Positions 11,483-25,172 of a stretch of DNA of 64,000 nucleotides are shown one piece after another. Source of the DNA: Andrena cerasifolii (lineage: Eukaryota; Arthropoda; Insecta; Hymenoptera; Andrenidae); the NCBI RefSeq assembly GCF_050908995.1, contig NC_135126.1, positions 2,604,001 through 2,668,000 on the forward strand. The letters are read 5' to 3'. The position numbers and the translations under genes are program-made. The first letter of the stretch is position 1. Every line of letters begins with the position of its first letter. The notes below the pieces were generated by a model that saw only the letters and a program-made list of their open reading frames with translations, did no database searches and had not been told where the DNA came from.

Positions 11483-14400
11483 GATAAGAAAACAACGCGA
11501 TAATGATTTAATTTCTTCAGGTGCTTATTTCACGATTGTCCTTCTGGAAGAGTTACAGCAAGCCAGAACTTCACTTCACTGTCGCGTTATTAGAATTTTC
11601 AGCTTTGCCTCGGTGTTACGAGCCACAAGAAATACTCTTCATAGTAACTTCTTCTCGTTCCGACTGCGCAAACAAAACTGACTGCTCGAAGCAGCGGTCG
11701 ACTTTGAAAGGGTACTAGTGTTGGTCTCGAAAGTCAGGATACACAAAAACTGAAGGGTAAACAGATAAGAAAGTTAGGAGGCAAGGCCAGTGGTAGGTAT
11801 TCAGCGCAAACATCTGGCCATTTCTGTTCAAAATTTACAGACGAGTGAAGTACTAAACGGATTGCAACGTCCACTGTGTTCGTAAATACGCTTGTCATTT
11901 AATTTTGGAATACAAATGACATACAATATTCATTATAAATAAAAGGGTGTCGCATATCTTTCGATTTGATATTTAAAGAAAATCGAAGGGAAAGCAAGGG
12001 GAAGCTACGAGAAATTGAATGCAACTTCAATTTTGTTATAACTGGATCAGTTTTTAGCTTGCTCCATAACTCTGGCCCGCAATTATGCAAATGCAACAGT
12101 TTTTACTCCAAACTCTCTTCAAAGCTCCCTGCATGCACAGCCTGCTTGCTACACCATCTGACATTTCACTCTAAATTCATTAAACTCACTAAAAATTCTG
12201 TCTCCCATCACACCCTGATTGTCCTTAAGGACTCTTGTCTCCATACACGTAAAACACCCTCCCTTAAAGCCACCACTTAGTCAGCCTGCCGCACGCAGGC
12301 ATTTCCTAAACGAAGCACCGTTCATAATTACTTGAAAGACTCTCCTACCTTTGGGGCAGCAAGAATTACGTTCTTCGTGGCAGAAGATTTTGGACATTTT
12401 CGTCACTCGATGTTGTACAATTTTGTGACGTACGCGATAAATAATAATTTCAGAGAAAGAATAACGAGGGTTTTAAACAAGATTTACGAGACACTAATGC
12501 AGTAAGGCTCTAAAATAGTCTAGCCTCACTATCAAACGAACAGTTGCTATTACTAATACTTTCTAACGAGTAAAAAATATTAGCAATCTTTAAATAAAGC
12601 TTGAATAAATTCTACTTGATACTATTGGAAATTGGTTATAAAATAAACGAGCCTTTTAGTTTTATATTTTAATTTTATTTAACGGCTAGGAAAGAATGTC
12701 TTTCTAAGACAGTATACCGAACAGAAGTGAGCTCTTCTCTAACAACGAACTGTTTTATCACCGTTGCCAGATATTGAAACAAAAAGACGCTCTACACACG
12801 TATCATTATCTTTTACTATATTCAGGTTTCCCTGGATGTTGAATCATTTTTGCCTTTTAATAATTATAGTAATCCAACAGATACCAGATCCCTACCGAGC
12901 ACGTTCATCCACCAAGAACCCACTCTAATTTCGCACATAATTACATAAATGGAGCAAACTCAGAGTTCGGAGGAGTTCCAGCCAAAAAGCTATCGAAAAC
13001 AATCCTCTAAGTATTTCTCACGCTCCAAAAAAAAAGCATTATAGCCAGAGATCGATGAGACGGGCAGAATATAAGGTCGGCGAGAAAAATGCTTTGGGAA
13101 ACCGCTGCGAGGGGGAATTCTCAAGGAATTCGTGAGTTTCAGGTAGCTCCATGATGATCGACGTTCATGGAGGGAACTACCCAGATTCCTCTGTGCGAAC
13201 CATGGCGAATTGATGTCTCCAAGGACCAAGTTCCTGAAGCCCGATGTATTTCTAAGGAGAAGGAACTGTCACCTAAGTGGACAGCGGGGTTCGCGAGGGT
13301 GGAATCGATAACGATACAGAAACTCCATGTACACGGCGCTTGCCAAAATGGTTCTGGCAATGCGCGCGAGCGACGATTTCACTCTGATACAAAACCGAGG
13401 AGACAGATTTCAGAACGCGTTTCGTTATTGATTCCACCTGGACGGGCAAACTTTCGCATGGGCAATGTAAACAGCGGCGTAAATAAACGTTTTACGTCGG
13501 GTGAATTATAAACCAAACGAACGTCGAGTCGAAGAAAATTGTGATTCAAAGCTTGGGTATTTTGATTAGAATCGTGATTATTGGAACAATGTAAGTGGAA
13601 TATTTTTTTGGTTTCCTTGTTATGATAACTGCGGAATTTAGGGTATTAATTAGCTAGTGAAATTAATTCGTAGGAGGTCGTTTTCGAAAGTTTTCTTTTG
13701 TAGCAAAATGACAGTGGCAGGGATTTTAATTATGAATTAGTTTCTTCTTGTGCAATGTCACTGTGCAAGGGTAAATAGTGGTGGAATATTTATTCAAATT
13801 CACGCGGTGCAGTATTGTCGAGGGGAAGTTGAGCTTTTAAGAGACAAGCTGAACAAATTTCCAAATTGCCTGTACACCATATACTCGACGAGAGTAGAGT
13901 GTATTAGTATCTAGGGCCAAGGGGGTAATCGATAATAAAAGGATGACGATGAGAAGGAAGCTTGCCAAATCGATTTCCTCGCTGGAATAAAAATAACATA
14001 ATTCTGCTCCCAAAGAAAACAGCATGAGCAGATGTTTCCTTTGCGAGAGCAGGCAATCACAGAATGATTTTTCAGTTATTGGAACCGCTCCCCTTGCTCC
14101 ATCTCGTTACATTTGAAATATCCATTACCACGCTCGCACGAAAAACAGGGTGAACAATAGTCGTAACCCCTTGGTGAATCCATTGTCGATTTGCCTGACA
14201 GTGTTTTTTAGCCATTAAGTGAACACAAGTATGGTAATTTTTCTCAACGGATACGCAACATATGCACATTTTATTTTTGTGCTGAAGAACTCATTAAAGT
14301 GGAAAGTTTTTTCTTTTTTTTTTTATTATTTTCTTCTCTGCACTTTCTTATAATAAACATCAGCCCTGTGACAGTGTAACTTAATAGGCTAGTAGGCAAT

Positions 14401-15458
14401 TAATCAATAATAAAATATATTATAGTGTACTCGTATCGTTACAAAATTTATATTACCTCGGTATAAAATATTTCATTACTCGTCTGTTATTTATAGCCTC
14501 TTTAAAGGTTCCATTAGAAATATTTGTAAACTCGACTACCTTAATAAATCATAAATATGCCGCTTAGAAAATATTTTTCAAGGCACGCAAACTTTATTGC
14601 TCCACGTGAAATCATGAATCAAGCGAGGTTAAGCTGACACCATTTCGCGTCGCTTTAAAAATTTACACGATATTTTACATTTCACTGCCAGAAAATGTAA
14701 GCCATAAACATTTCGTATTCTGGCAGAAATTTGTCATACGGGATTCGTGGAAAATTATTTAAAGCAAGACGGACGTACTTCAGCGCCAGAAATTTATTAG
14801 AGAAGATTCGTGGAAAGCTAGTCAAGGGAAGGTGGGTGTGTTTTATTAGCATTTGTAGCAATTGGAATTGTATTGGCTTCTGGAAGCTCGGTAAGTTTTC
14901 GCGGTGTAAAGCAAATTCAAACTACGGCAATAAGCAGGGAATCGATAATGAAGTATGCTACTCCGATCTTCGATACAACGTTGCCTAGTTGGGGATTCAC
15001 GGATCTCTGATTGCTCGAAAGCTGCATTATGCACCTGAGAGGGATCACTTGGTTAAAGCTGCCGTAATCTCGTGTGCTCGAATGGAGAAACTCATTTCTG
15101 CTAACATCCACGAATTTCAACGTTCTGGGGAACTTCTTACGTACCTGGCACTCTACTCTGTTACGAAAGGAATAAAAACTTGCACGATAAATAGCAAATT
15201 AGTACCATTCCATTAAGAAGAACGATGGAAAAATCGTATGTTCAAGTAATCCTTTTTAATTGTCGCAGAACGCACGTTTAATGACTTTTTGTACTTTCAT
15301 TAATTTTAAATGGAAACTGAGAATGAATTAAATTCTGCCTTGTACATGGTGGTTTTATAAAATCAATAAGAAAATAAACGATTATTTTAGAAACATAATT
15401 AAGTTAATTTAGAATCAAAGTACAAAACTGATGCCCACTTTGATCAGTTGATAAACCG
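11483..15458. other. nothing recognised
   Basis: Overlapping frames on both strands at 12990-13511 coincide with higher GC and show no domain. The remainder is AT-rich and without clear repeats. Confidence 0.5.
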
Positions 15459-16183
15459 TTAAGGGGTCAGTCCACTGTGACGGTTTGAAAAATTAAGCTA
15501 TTTTTAAAGATTTTTTTCTCCGTAGATACAAGATATAATGCTATAAATTTTTTTGGTATTTATTAAGCTACTCTTATGTTATACAAAAAAAAATTTAAAG
15601 AATTTTTTTAATTTGTTTTAAAACTTAAAACGCAATTATCTCAAAACAACATTTTTTCAAGTAGTGCTGCAGGTGATTGCAAAAAAACTATTAGACCAAT
15701 CAGTCTAAAATTTTTACACGTTTTACAGAATATCAGTGGCTATAGCCAGGACCACGGAGACCTTTTTTGATTAAACATTTCCTACTTTTTACAAGGCAAA
15801 ATGGTTGAAAAGTTCACCGTATTTCGACATATAAACTTCAAACCTCCGCCATTTTGTTAATTTTTTATCAGTAAAAATAATCCTGCTTCCGGCGATAATC
15901 ACACTCACAATGATTACAACACACTTCGAACTTTTTGTTTGAAATGCGTCGTTCTCTCGGAATCACCTGCACCAGCACTGCATCGCTTTTTCAAGGCGCT
16001 CACATCAGTGCGATATATATTCAAAAGAAACCATTAAAAATTTGAAATAGATTTTTTTTATACTGACAATAAGTGTATTAATAAATAGACAAAGCATTAT
16101 TTACGTTGGACATTCCATTTACTAAAAAATAAATCCCCAAAAATGACAATTTTTCACGACTTCACAGTGGACTGACCCCTTAA
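15459..16183. mobile_element. TTAA-flanked element (Kolobok/piggyBac-like), 725 bp
   Basis: TTAA-GGGGTCAGTCCACTGTGA at the left is inverted as TCACAGTGGACTGACCCC-TTAA (right end of the pair has one extra base). Only the outer 30 or so bases clearly pair; the interior is less palindromic than in its relatives. No coding. Confidence 0.85.
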
Positions 16184-18036
16184 ACTCCCACTAAAAGAAA
16201 TAAACTAATCAATTAGGTTGATACAAAAAGGCATCCGACATCTTCGAGTACATAAAACAACAAACATAAACGAAACGAAAACAGTTTTCTGAATTATTAA
16301 AAAAATTACAGCTTTAATTTCTATTCCCTTCCCTACCTAAAATTTCTAACAAAATCCTCATCGAGAAACACTAACTCCAACAAATCATCAAAAACCCTGA
16401 AAACCTAAGTAACGTTACCTTCCATTTTCGAAGCAACTAGAACAGCTGGAGAAACCTGATCTAGAAAATAATATCAGCGCACTTTTGCCACTTTCGCCGT
16501 TCCATTACCAAGAGAACACCGACGTTCCACAGAAACCTTCAACCTCAAGGTGGAGTAAAATCGATGGCTGAAAGAGCTCGCGCAAAAACAAGAAACACTC
16601 GGGGCACTCGCGTGCTTTCTGCATAGCCGAATGATCGTGGCAACGAGGTCAAGATCCGAGACAATGGGGCAGACAGGCAGCGCCGAGGTATTGCTTAATA
16701 AGATCGCGAGTAGCGTTGCGCAACGGTAATCCCCTCGTGGATTATGCGTTTGCAAGGTAAGCCCGCTAGTCCAGTAGTTACGGTCTAGTTATGGTCAGAC
16801 GTCCAGCAGCTTCGAGGCATCGGCCCGGGTTCCTGCAGTAATTTCCCGGCGACCCTTCGACGGGATGCGACTCGAGCACCCTCCACGTATCGTTATCAGC
16901 GGCTGCATCGATAAAGCTGGCTCTCCGCGAAGCACTCCGTGGCGTTAGGCGGCGTCGTTTCGTTTTCTAACACGCGCGATAACTCTTCGAAACGTTCCTC
17001 CCTTACGATCGACAAAGCAGAAAAAGAAGGCGAGGGGGCTTATTCCTGGCAGCAAGTGGAGGAAGCGAGCGGAGCGCGGAGAAATACCGAGGTCAAAAAT
17101 TCAGGTCCTGTAGTCGATAGAGAAAAATGGTGGCCCGATAATAGGGGACGAGAGTGCTATCCTAGTAATTACTGGTGGGAACGAAGTTTCTTGCGGGAAC
17201 CAGAGGCACCATTGTGGTGGAATCCTTCCTCGTGGCGTTTTCTTGCCGTACCCGTTCCATCATACTCGGTTCAGCTTTTTTTTTCTGCATTTTTATTTAG
17301 TCGCACTCCAAGCAGTTTCTTTTCCCTCACCCGTTTTGTTTAATCTCGCCCAGTTCAGCTGCTGATGGGGTTTTCTGGTGTTTCTACTTTGTATGGAGTG
17401 CACGGCACATTGTTACAAAGGACACGTCTTCAGGGAGCTGTTTAATAAATTTCACCACTTTCTGTCGCAGGTCATGTTTTATGCATGGCAATGCTTGATC
17501 ATCTAGGTATATAGATCTTGCTCTTGCAAGGGCAGGGGTTTTGTAGGGGGTTTACAGTCCTGTGGACTTTTGTCTGCACGCTGGTGGTCAACAAAAGGAA
17601 CGAGGACCTAATAGAGTCAGTTGATCGAAGAAAGTAGGTGGACAGATGAATTTTATTGCATCCACATAAAGCGTAGTAGAGTCATTTCACCCCCTACTTG
17701 CAAATCAAGCTATCGTGCGCTACAACTCATGTTTTTCATCGACCACAAGTACTTTCTTTAACATATAAGCTTCCCAGTTTCATGAACATCGTTTGAAGAC
17801 ATCCATAATTAATATCCACCCTAACAGCCTCTTAAATACTCTGACAGGAAGAATCAAGAGAATCTCGAAGTTCTATTTGCTACCCACCCACATCAATTTA
17901 TCAGTGAACGCGTAACGAGTTAACAGTTGCTAAAACAATTCAAGCACGCCACGGTAGCAGAAATTCCATGCTGCTTTTGCATCTTTTACCTCCAGCTATT
18001 TAAATTTGTACCACTTCCATAATCCTATCTATTTAA
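16184..18036. other. GC-richer block at 16470-17340, no gene identified
   Basis: Frames of 93 codons (minus) and 134 codons (plus) lie here without domains. The CpG-rich stretch 16740-17000 could be regulatory; nothing decides this from sequence alone. Confidence 0.4.
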
Positions 18037-18210
18037 TTCCTCTGCTCCTCTATTTTTCCCCTCCACTTTCTTCCATTTCTCATTGCACTCTTCCTCCCTT
18101 TTGTTAATGCCCGCTGCCATCTGTGCATTTCCCCACTCCTTCCTCCTCTCTTTTCGTCTATTTCCTCCCTTCACCCCCTCTCCTTTCATTTCCTCTTTTT
18201 GATCTCCAGC
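18037..18210 (+). repeat. long polypyrimidine-rich tract
   Basis: About 170 bp of plus-strand sequence made mostly of C and T (TCCTCC, TTTCC, CTCTCC words) ending TGATCTCCAG. The opposite-strand frame is Lys/Glu/Gly low complexity and is not taken as a gene. Confidence 0.7.
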
Positions 18211-21200
18211 GCCGCCTCCGGAGCACCTCTCCTGCCTCTCCGGGGCTCTCATAGAGCCGTGTTTTCTTCTGCGCGCATATTAATGCCTGCTAGCCAGAGC
18301 GTGGCATGGCTGGAAGAAACTTTTCCGCGGCGATGAAACTGCAGGAACAACCGCGGCGCTCGCAATAAAGGAAACAAATGCCTGGTGAATACACAAAACC
18401 ATGCTTGTGGGAATACTTCTGATAGGATTCAATATGGGGATCTTTTGTTGCTCGACGTGGAAAGTTCGCCCCTTTGCTTGGTCCCGGCCCCTCCCCCGAG
18501 CTCTCCTGCCCTTAATTATACATCGCCCGTAAGGGTACGCGGCTTGTTTAGAAAGCGAAACTTAGGTCGGTGTATCTTTGAAATGTTAATTAAAATCTAG
18601 CGCAAGCATGCTCGGAATAATTGCGAACAATCTCAACAAATACCTTCTATAAATACATGATCTTTCGATTAATCAATGGCAATTTTAACTTTCACATATC
18701 TGACCCCTGTTCCTCGCTGATTAAACATCAGGTACACTGCTAATTATAAATTTCAGGCCATCTCTAACGTAACTGTATCTGGGGCACCAGTTAAGTGCAA
18801 ACGGAGGGACCATTCTTTCTCCTTTAAAAGAAATTAAAATACGTGAACCTTACCATAAATTTTAGCGTACAGTCCAGTTCACTATCATCACACTGAAACG
18901 TACAATTATTTTTCCCAGATTTCACCGCGACAGTGCAGAAGTCAAAAATAAATTTAAGCCCCCAGAATATAATACGTCGCAGTCGTCGCAGATTAAATTC
19001 TTTTATCCCACAAATGTGTGTTAAAAGTATTCAAGGGGAATTGCACTTTGCGAGGAGAACTGTCGAGATAAAATTCTCACAGAATGCCACTTGCCTCGGA
19101 GCGTTCCCACTAACGTGGCAATAAAAATGTATAAAAGCATCGTCGATAAAAAGCTGGATGCCGGGAAAAAGCTAAATCGAATGGTTGCCAATTCCTTACG
19201 CGCGTTCTAATTCCAACTTTCCCCCTCCCCTCCGAATGTAACGTCCGCATCGACGAGTAAATTGCGATTTAAACGAGGGAACTTCTTTCCCCCGAGCCTA
19301 CATCCGCTCGCGTGTCGTCGTATCGACCGGTTAAAGCATATTTTACTTGCCCGCGAATAATTGGATTGCTGTGTTTTATAATACGGCGTCGTCGGACGGG
19401 GGAACGGGAACGGCTTAAAAGTGTTTTCTAGCGTGACACTCTTAACTCCGTGTAGGATTTGCCATGTACTTCGGCTGAAACGTAATTCCGAAGGCACACA
19501 AATGGTTCGTGTACTCGAAGGCTCCCGTGCGGATCGTTTGCGACCGTTCCCGTACAAACTGCCACATTTTTAGTCCCTTCAAACATACAAAAGACATTAG
19601 AAACAATGGGAATTTCAATGTATGTATATCGTGGAAAAACGCCTTTGTTCCAATTAAACGGCACAGGGCTAAGAAGAGGGTTTTCTTTTTCCTCCGCAGT
19701 CGAGCGATTCCATTCGATCGCGTTTAATAATGATAACACTGATCCTGATTATCTCTTAGTTGTTTTTAAATTCAGTTTCTGGCGCAGATGGCAGAAATTC
19801 GTGACAGAGGGGGCCAAATTGTCCGCTCATCTGCCGCAGGCTTGATTTACAGAGGAACGCGAGTTCCCCAGAAATTTGTCAGTTATTGAATTTCACGGTA
19901 ATCTACGCTACTAATGAATTTTCATCAGCAGTAACTGAGATCGATGGTGACTCCTATGTGTACGTAATAAGTGTGTCCTCCACTATCGATTAACATACTG
20001 TAGACGTGGAAGTAAAATGAAGAGACCTACCTACGTATAGCTTTCATTGGTCAAAACGAATCTCGTCCATTATTCAATTTTTCCTGTTTACCGCAATTAT
20101 GAAAATATCCTCGGATTCGCATAGCCTGTTTATTTCGTTAAAAATTTGCAAGTGCTCTAACAGTATATATTTTAATAAAATCCTCTTGTTCGTTTCGATA
20201 TAAATAATCATGGAAACTCCGAATAATTTCCGATAGATAATACACCAAGTGATCAGGCAAACGTTATAAAACCTGTAATTCTGCATAAAATAACGCAGCA
20301 ATTTACACTAATCCTTGCGGTAACTCCGCTATAAAGAAACAGGATTAAAATACGGGAAGTGTTACAGTAACGAAAAAAGAGCAACGAACTTTCGAAATGA
20401 GACAATACCCAAGATTATATTCTATATAAAAGCACGTTATTATTGGTGGTATATTTGTAATTCAATTTGAAGTGAAACGCTAGACTGGGGCACGCTGTGA
20501 ATTATTGACCTCCGTCTGACCGCATACTGGGCGTTACTACTTGCTCGTTTTATCGGCCATGGAAGCAGCTCAGGAAGAAGATCCAAAATGGAGTCATTGC
20601 TCAGCTCTTTACCTGCTATTTTCCCGACCTATTATTCCTACAGGATAATTATTCATATAGTCGTGTTATTACGCCATTACACTGTACGACAAGTTTCGTT
20701 CCATTTCCCTCTAACGATTTCATTCGTTCAGAAAATTTGCTTCACGAGCTAATAGCTTATTAAAACGCATCGCGTGCGCGTGTTTAACGAGATACACTAT
20801 CAGGTTACACAGCCCGCTCTCACAATAAGCATTAGCTATTCATACAGTTGGCACGTGTTGCGAAATACTTCATCTCTTTTGTACATCGTGCCTCTATTAT
20901 GCGCTGTATTAGGCGCTCAGCTGCGAGCTACTTTATGCAGGACAGACTTCCTTTTATTCCTCCTTCGCAGCAATAAACGCCACTTTATGCGGATATTTAT
21001 TACAGGTGCAAATGAGGGACCCGAGCTTTTGGAATAGGCACTCGTGGCGCGTAAAAGACGGAGGCATTAGAATGAAGAGAAAAATCGATAGAGCAGACTA
21101 ATCGCAGGTGTTTACGAATGTTTGAAGTGCTGGCTGGTAATGGATTCACCAGCAAGCACGATAGCAATTACTCTGAAATTTCTGCAAAATTTCTGTGCAA

Positions 21201-21702
21201 TATAATGCGTCTGCCTTAAACAAGCCGAATTGAGCCGAAGAAGCAATTCTAAATATGAAAAATGGAAGGCAACTTGTTAATGTGACAGACGGTCACCAAA
21301 AATTGAAAACTTGAACGTGATGTATTCTTGTTTAAAATCAGAGATCCAAAATAACAGATATTTTAAAAAAAAATTTAGAGAATAGTCATTCAGTAAAAGT
21401 TGACGATATTGGTTAGCGGTAAATAAAATTCGAGTCATCGATAATGACTACCGGTAATCAAAAAAGTTTTAATCATTTAAAGTGGTTATTCGCAATCAAA
21501 GTCATTTAAGTAATGTTATTAACTTTTATACGATAATTTTTCAAAATTGTCTTACAGCAGTTATGATGTCTGTTTAAAATAAAATTATCTTGAGTTTGAT
21601 AGAAAGATACGAAGTTATGATTAATTCCAATTCATGTTGGATTTTTCATTGAGGTATTTGAAAGGAATTTTAGAGTGCAATAACACTGATTGCACTACTA
21701 GT
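18211..21702. other. nothing recognised
   Basis: Overlapping opposite-strand frames at 19207-19845 look like mutual shadows. No repeats or RNA genes noticed. Confidence 0.5.
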
Positions 21703-23064
21703 TTACAGCCCTGTTGCGCAGCAGATGCCACTATTTTTTCTTATGTAAAATGGCACGCTGATTACGAAAATGGTCAACAATCCGTCTAGTTTCTCATTTT
21801 TTACGTCGAGTCTGCACTTTTACGAAGAAAACAAGCTGCTACTGAAGAAAATCTATGAATAAATACCGAAGCTAGAGACAATTGTGTGAAAACTCTAAAA
21901 TTTCATTTTTTCACGGTTTTTGTGTTTGTTTTTTTTTTTAATTTTATTGTGTTATTTCAATTTTAATTCATTCTGTACATTTTTCAAGTATTTTGTTAAC
22001 ATGTGTGTTTTAGAAATAATAAAAATGCACTAAAAACTAAAAAAATAATTATTTTCTTGTACTACAATTTCGATGGTGATTTTCACTTTAAATAAAATCG
22101 TGGAGCATTTTTAATAAAATTGTTTAACATAAATTTGTTTTTTTTTATATTTCTACTCGTAGTTCGTTTTCTATTGCATGGCTTTTATTTTTTTTTTATT
22201 TTTCCAACCGGCGTAAATATGTCCCTGAAGATCCATTTCTTCTTTTCTCACTTGAATTTTTTCCCGGAAAATCTTAGTGACGTAAGTAAATGACGAACAC
22301 GGAGAGAGATTCCATCAGAATATGAAGGGTATTTAACGGCGGTATCATGGATTTTGGGATGAGAAAATGATGGGAGATTATATTTGGTTCCTTATAAGAG
22401 AAGCGAATCCCAAAACGAACAAAAGACAAAAAAGAGCCAGAACTATTTCTAAAACACACATATGTATACTAACAAAATACTTGAATAAATGTACAGAATG
22501 AATTAAAATTGAAATAACGCAATAAAATGGAAAAACACCAAAACCAAGAAAAAAAGAAATTTTAGTGTTTTCACACAATTGCCTCCAGCTTATTTATTTA
22601 TCCATAGATTTTCTTCAGTAGCAGCTTGTTTTCTTCGTAAAAGTGCAGACTCCACGTAAGGAATAAGAAACTCGGCCCATTTTTGCGATTCCGATTTCCC
22701 CAGATGATTAAATGAATTGTCGATTTCAATTTCGTTAAAAAAAAACGACTTTTTTCACATTTTTCCATCGATTTCACCCGAACTACTGTACCGATTTGAA
22801 ATTTTTGTGAGGGAAATTTGTTGGCGATTCAATTATCTTTAATTTGATATAATATTCGACCATATCTGTCATTCGCAACACGAGATATTCGCAATTAAGT
22901 GGGATCACCTTTTTGACAGACAGGTAAAAAGTTCACCTGTCGATATCTCGCAAACGTATCCATAGAAATTTTTTTAGAACTTGTTTCCGGAATCGGCGGG
23001 CCACTTTACACAAAAAAAGTGGCATCTGCTGCGCAAATATTTTTTTTTATTTTGTAAACTAGTG
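21703..23064. mobile_element. large imperfect foldback element, about 1.36 kb
   Basis: The left arm (CTAGTTTACA, GCGCAGCAGATGCCACT, GTCTGCACTTTTACGAAGAA, then AAACAAGCTGCTACTGAAGA) returns inverted from about 22450 to 23064. The right arm carries about 300 bp of extra sequence, including CGAACTACTGTACCGATTTG. No clear target duplication or coding. Confidence 0.75.
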
Positions 23065-24587
23065 TTGTTCGTGTGATTACGCGTTATACAGGGCAATTTT
23101 GTACGCGTACCAATGCAATTCTGAAAGCAACTTCGTTGGCACGGTTAACAAAGCACATGTCCCGCGATTGGGCTTCGTTACTTTCACTCTTCCATAGCCG
23201 AACATTAAAGTGCATCAACGAGCCGTCCATCCAGCTAACATCGCCGAATGTACTCGCAGACATTTCCAATTTTACTCTCGTCCGTGTCACGCGTTTCGAA
23301 TTTTGACGTTTTAATTAGCCGTATTTCAATTCGCCCCTCCGAAATCGCGGACCCGTGAAAGCGACCGTCGAAAACAAGACCTTTGAATGCATTTCGATTC
23401 CCTAACCACGTAATTCCTGCATTATTTCCTGCAAATTAGACGCAATCGCGGACAAGGAAACGTCATTTGCATTATCGTTGCACTTACAACTCGGTGGGCA
23501 CAACTTTTGTAATAACAAAAATACATCAAAGTGGAAACGTGACTTTACTGAACCTCTCATGTTACTAACTTTCTTTATCTTATAAATATTACTGAGTTAA
23601 CATGTACATGTAACATTTTAAGATTATTTCGGATGCTTTATAACAAATATTTCCTTCGTATACCACGCTTAAGCCAGTAATCATTAAATTAGAAAGAAAA
23701 AAATATATGTAAATTCAGTGACGTGTGTTTTCTGATTATTATATATTATCAACGTTTTTGAAATACTGCTGAATTGTTCACACGGTATTTCCAGAAATAT
23801 CTTACACAGTATTATAATATTATATTAAAAATAACAGAGCTTCATTCAGCGTTATTATCATATATTTTATGGAAATCTTCCTATTCGAGTAATCCTCTCA
23901 CGTGTGCGATTAGCTTCAAGTATCCGATGATCATTTATTATAGTCACTCGCAAGTATATCGGATTTGTAAAGCCTGGATGTACTTAATAGCATAATCGTG
24001 GCATAATTCCAATAAAGTGCCTGTCACTTTGAATTCGCGATCGGCACTGTGGATTTCATCGTTTGCTTTCGATTTGCCTCCAGCGACACCTAATGGAACG
24101 TGTCGGTTGCTATATTGCATTAGTTTGTTGATACCATTCAACGGCTCCGTATAGCGAATCCACACATGATTGTGGACGCTGTTTGAAAGTCAAGCTTCAC
24201 AGCAAACGTGTTTTCAAAATATTTTACCTCTCGCCTTAGAATTCTAGATGAAATTTCTCTGATCGATGCGAACACAATTGAAATCCTCGTGGAAGTAGCT
24301 CCGTAAAATAAACAGCACAATATTAATCTGCTTCTACCTCCCATCGAAATAAATAAGAGGGAAATATGAAAATGCGCAACAGAGATAACTATCCCCACGA
24401 CTTTCTACCTAATTGTTTATCGATCGCCATCGCGGAATTATGTACCGTAAGCTGGCAATTTTTAAATATGCCAGACCCATCTAATCGAAAGACCATAAAA
24501 TCCAGAAGTATAATATTTTTATTTAGTTTCTTAGTAAACCACAATTTAGAAACGAATTGATTTAATAGAACACAAATTTAAACGATG
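23065..24587. other. nothing recognised
   Basis: Near-complementary frames occur on both strands at 23073-23306; no domain. AT-rich beyond. Confidence 0.5.
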
Positions 24588-25172
24588 TTAAAACCGACTT
24601 CAAAATAATAAAAATGCACTGAAAAGTGAAAAATAAGTTTTTTCCTTATTTAATCTATGACACTCATTTTTTTTATGTCGGCGCCTAATTATTTGCAATG
24701 TGTAAATCTGGCGCCGGCTTAAAAAAATTGAGAGTCATAGATTAAATAAGGAAAAAACTTATTTTTCACTTTGTGCATTTTTATTTATTTTTAAATCAGT
24801 TTTAATTTGTTTCAAATATTTTATTTTCTTAGATATTTAAGTTACAACTTAACTACATTTATTTTCAAAAATATGGGCAGGCCTACAAAAGGAGCTGCTC
24901 GTAAAAAAAGAACCGTTTGCTAGAATCACAAGATTCCAATAATAATGAAACAGATTTTTTATTTTTAGCGTAACTTCAAAACTACCTAACCGATTTTGAT
25001 AATTCCTTCTCCAGCTTCTAAGTTGATTGAAGCTAAACTAAATGCAATAAGTTTCACGAAAATCGGACCAATAGTTACGGAGAAAATCGCGGACAAACAT
25101 AATAGCCTACATACTGACATACACACATACACGTCGAACTGAGAACCTCTATATTTTTTAAGTCGGTTAAAA
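24588..25172. mobile_element. non-autonomous element with AACCGACTT ends
   Basis: TTAAAACCGACTT at the left is inverted as AAGTCGGTTAAAA at the right. An inner palindrome (AAAAATAAGTTTTTTCCTTA, inverted near 24750) occupies 24617-24770. The right part holds ACAAACATAATAGCC and GTCGAACTGAGAACCTCT, close to sequence at 2510-2890. Confidence 0.72.

Noticed and set aside
16430..16480. Micro-exon (18 nt, phase 0) on the minus strand that could follow 30499
   Set aside because: TTCTAG and GTAACG bracket it, but so short a signal is expected by chance across 30 kb.
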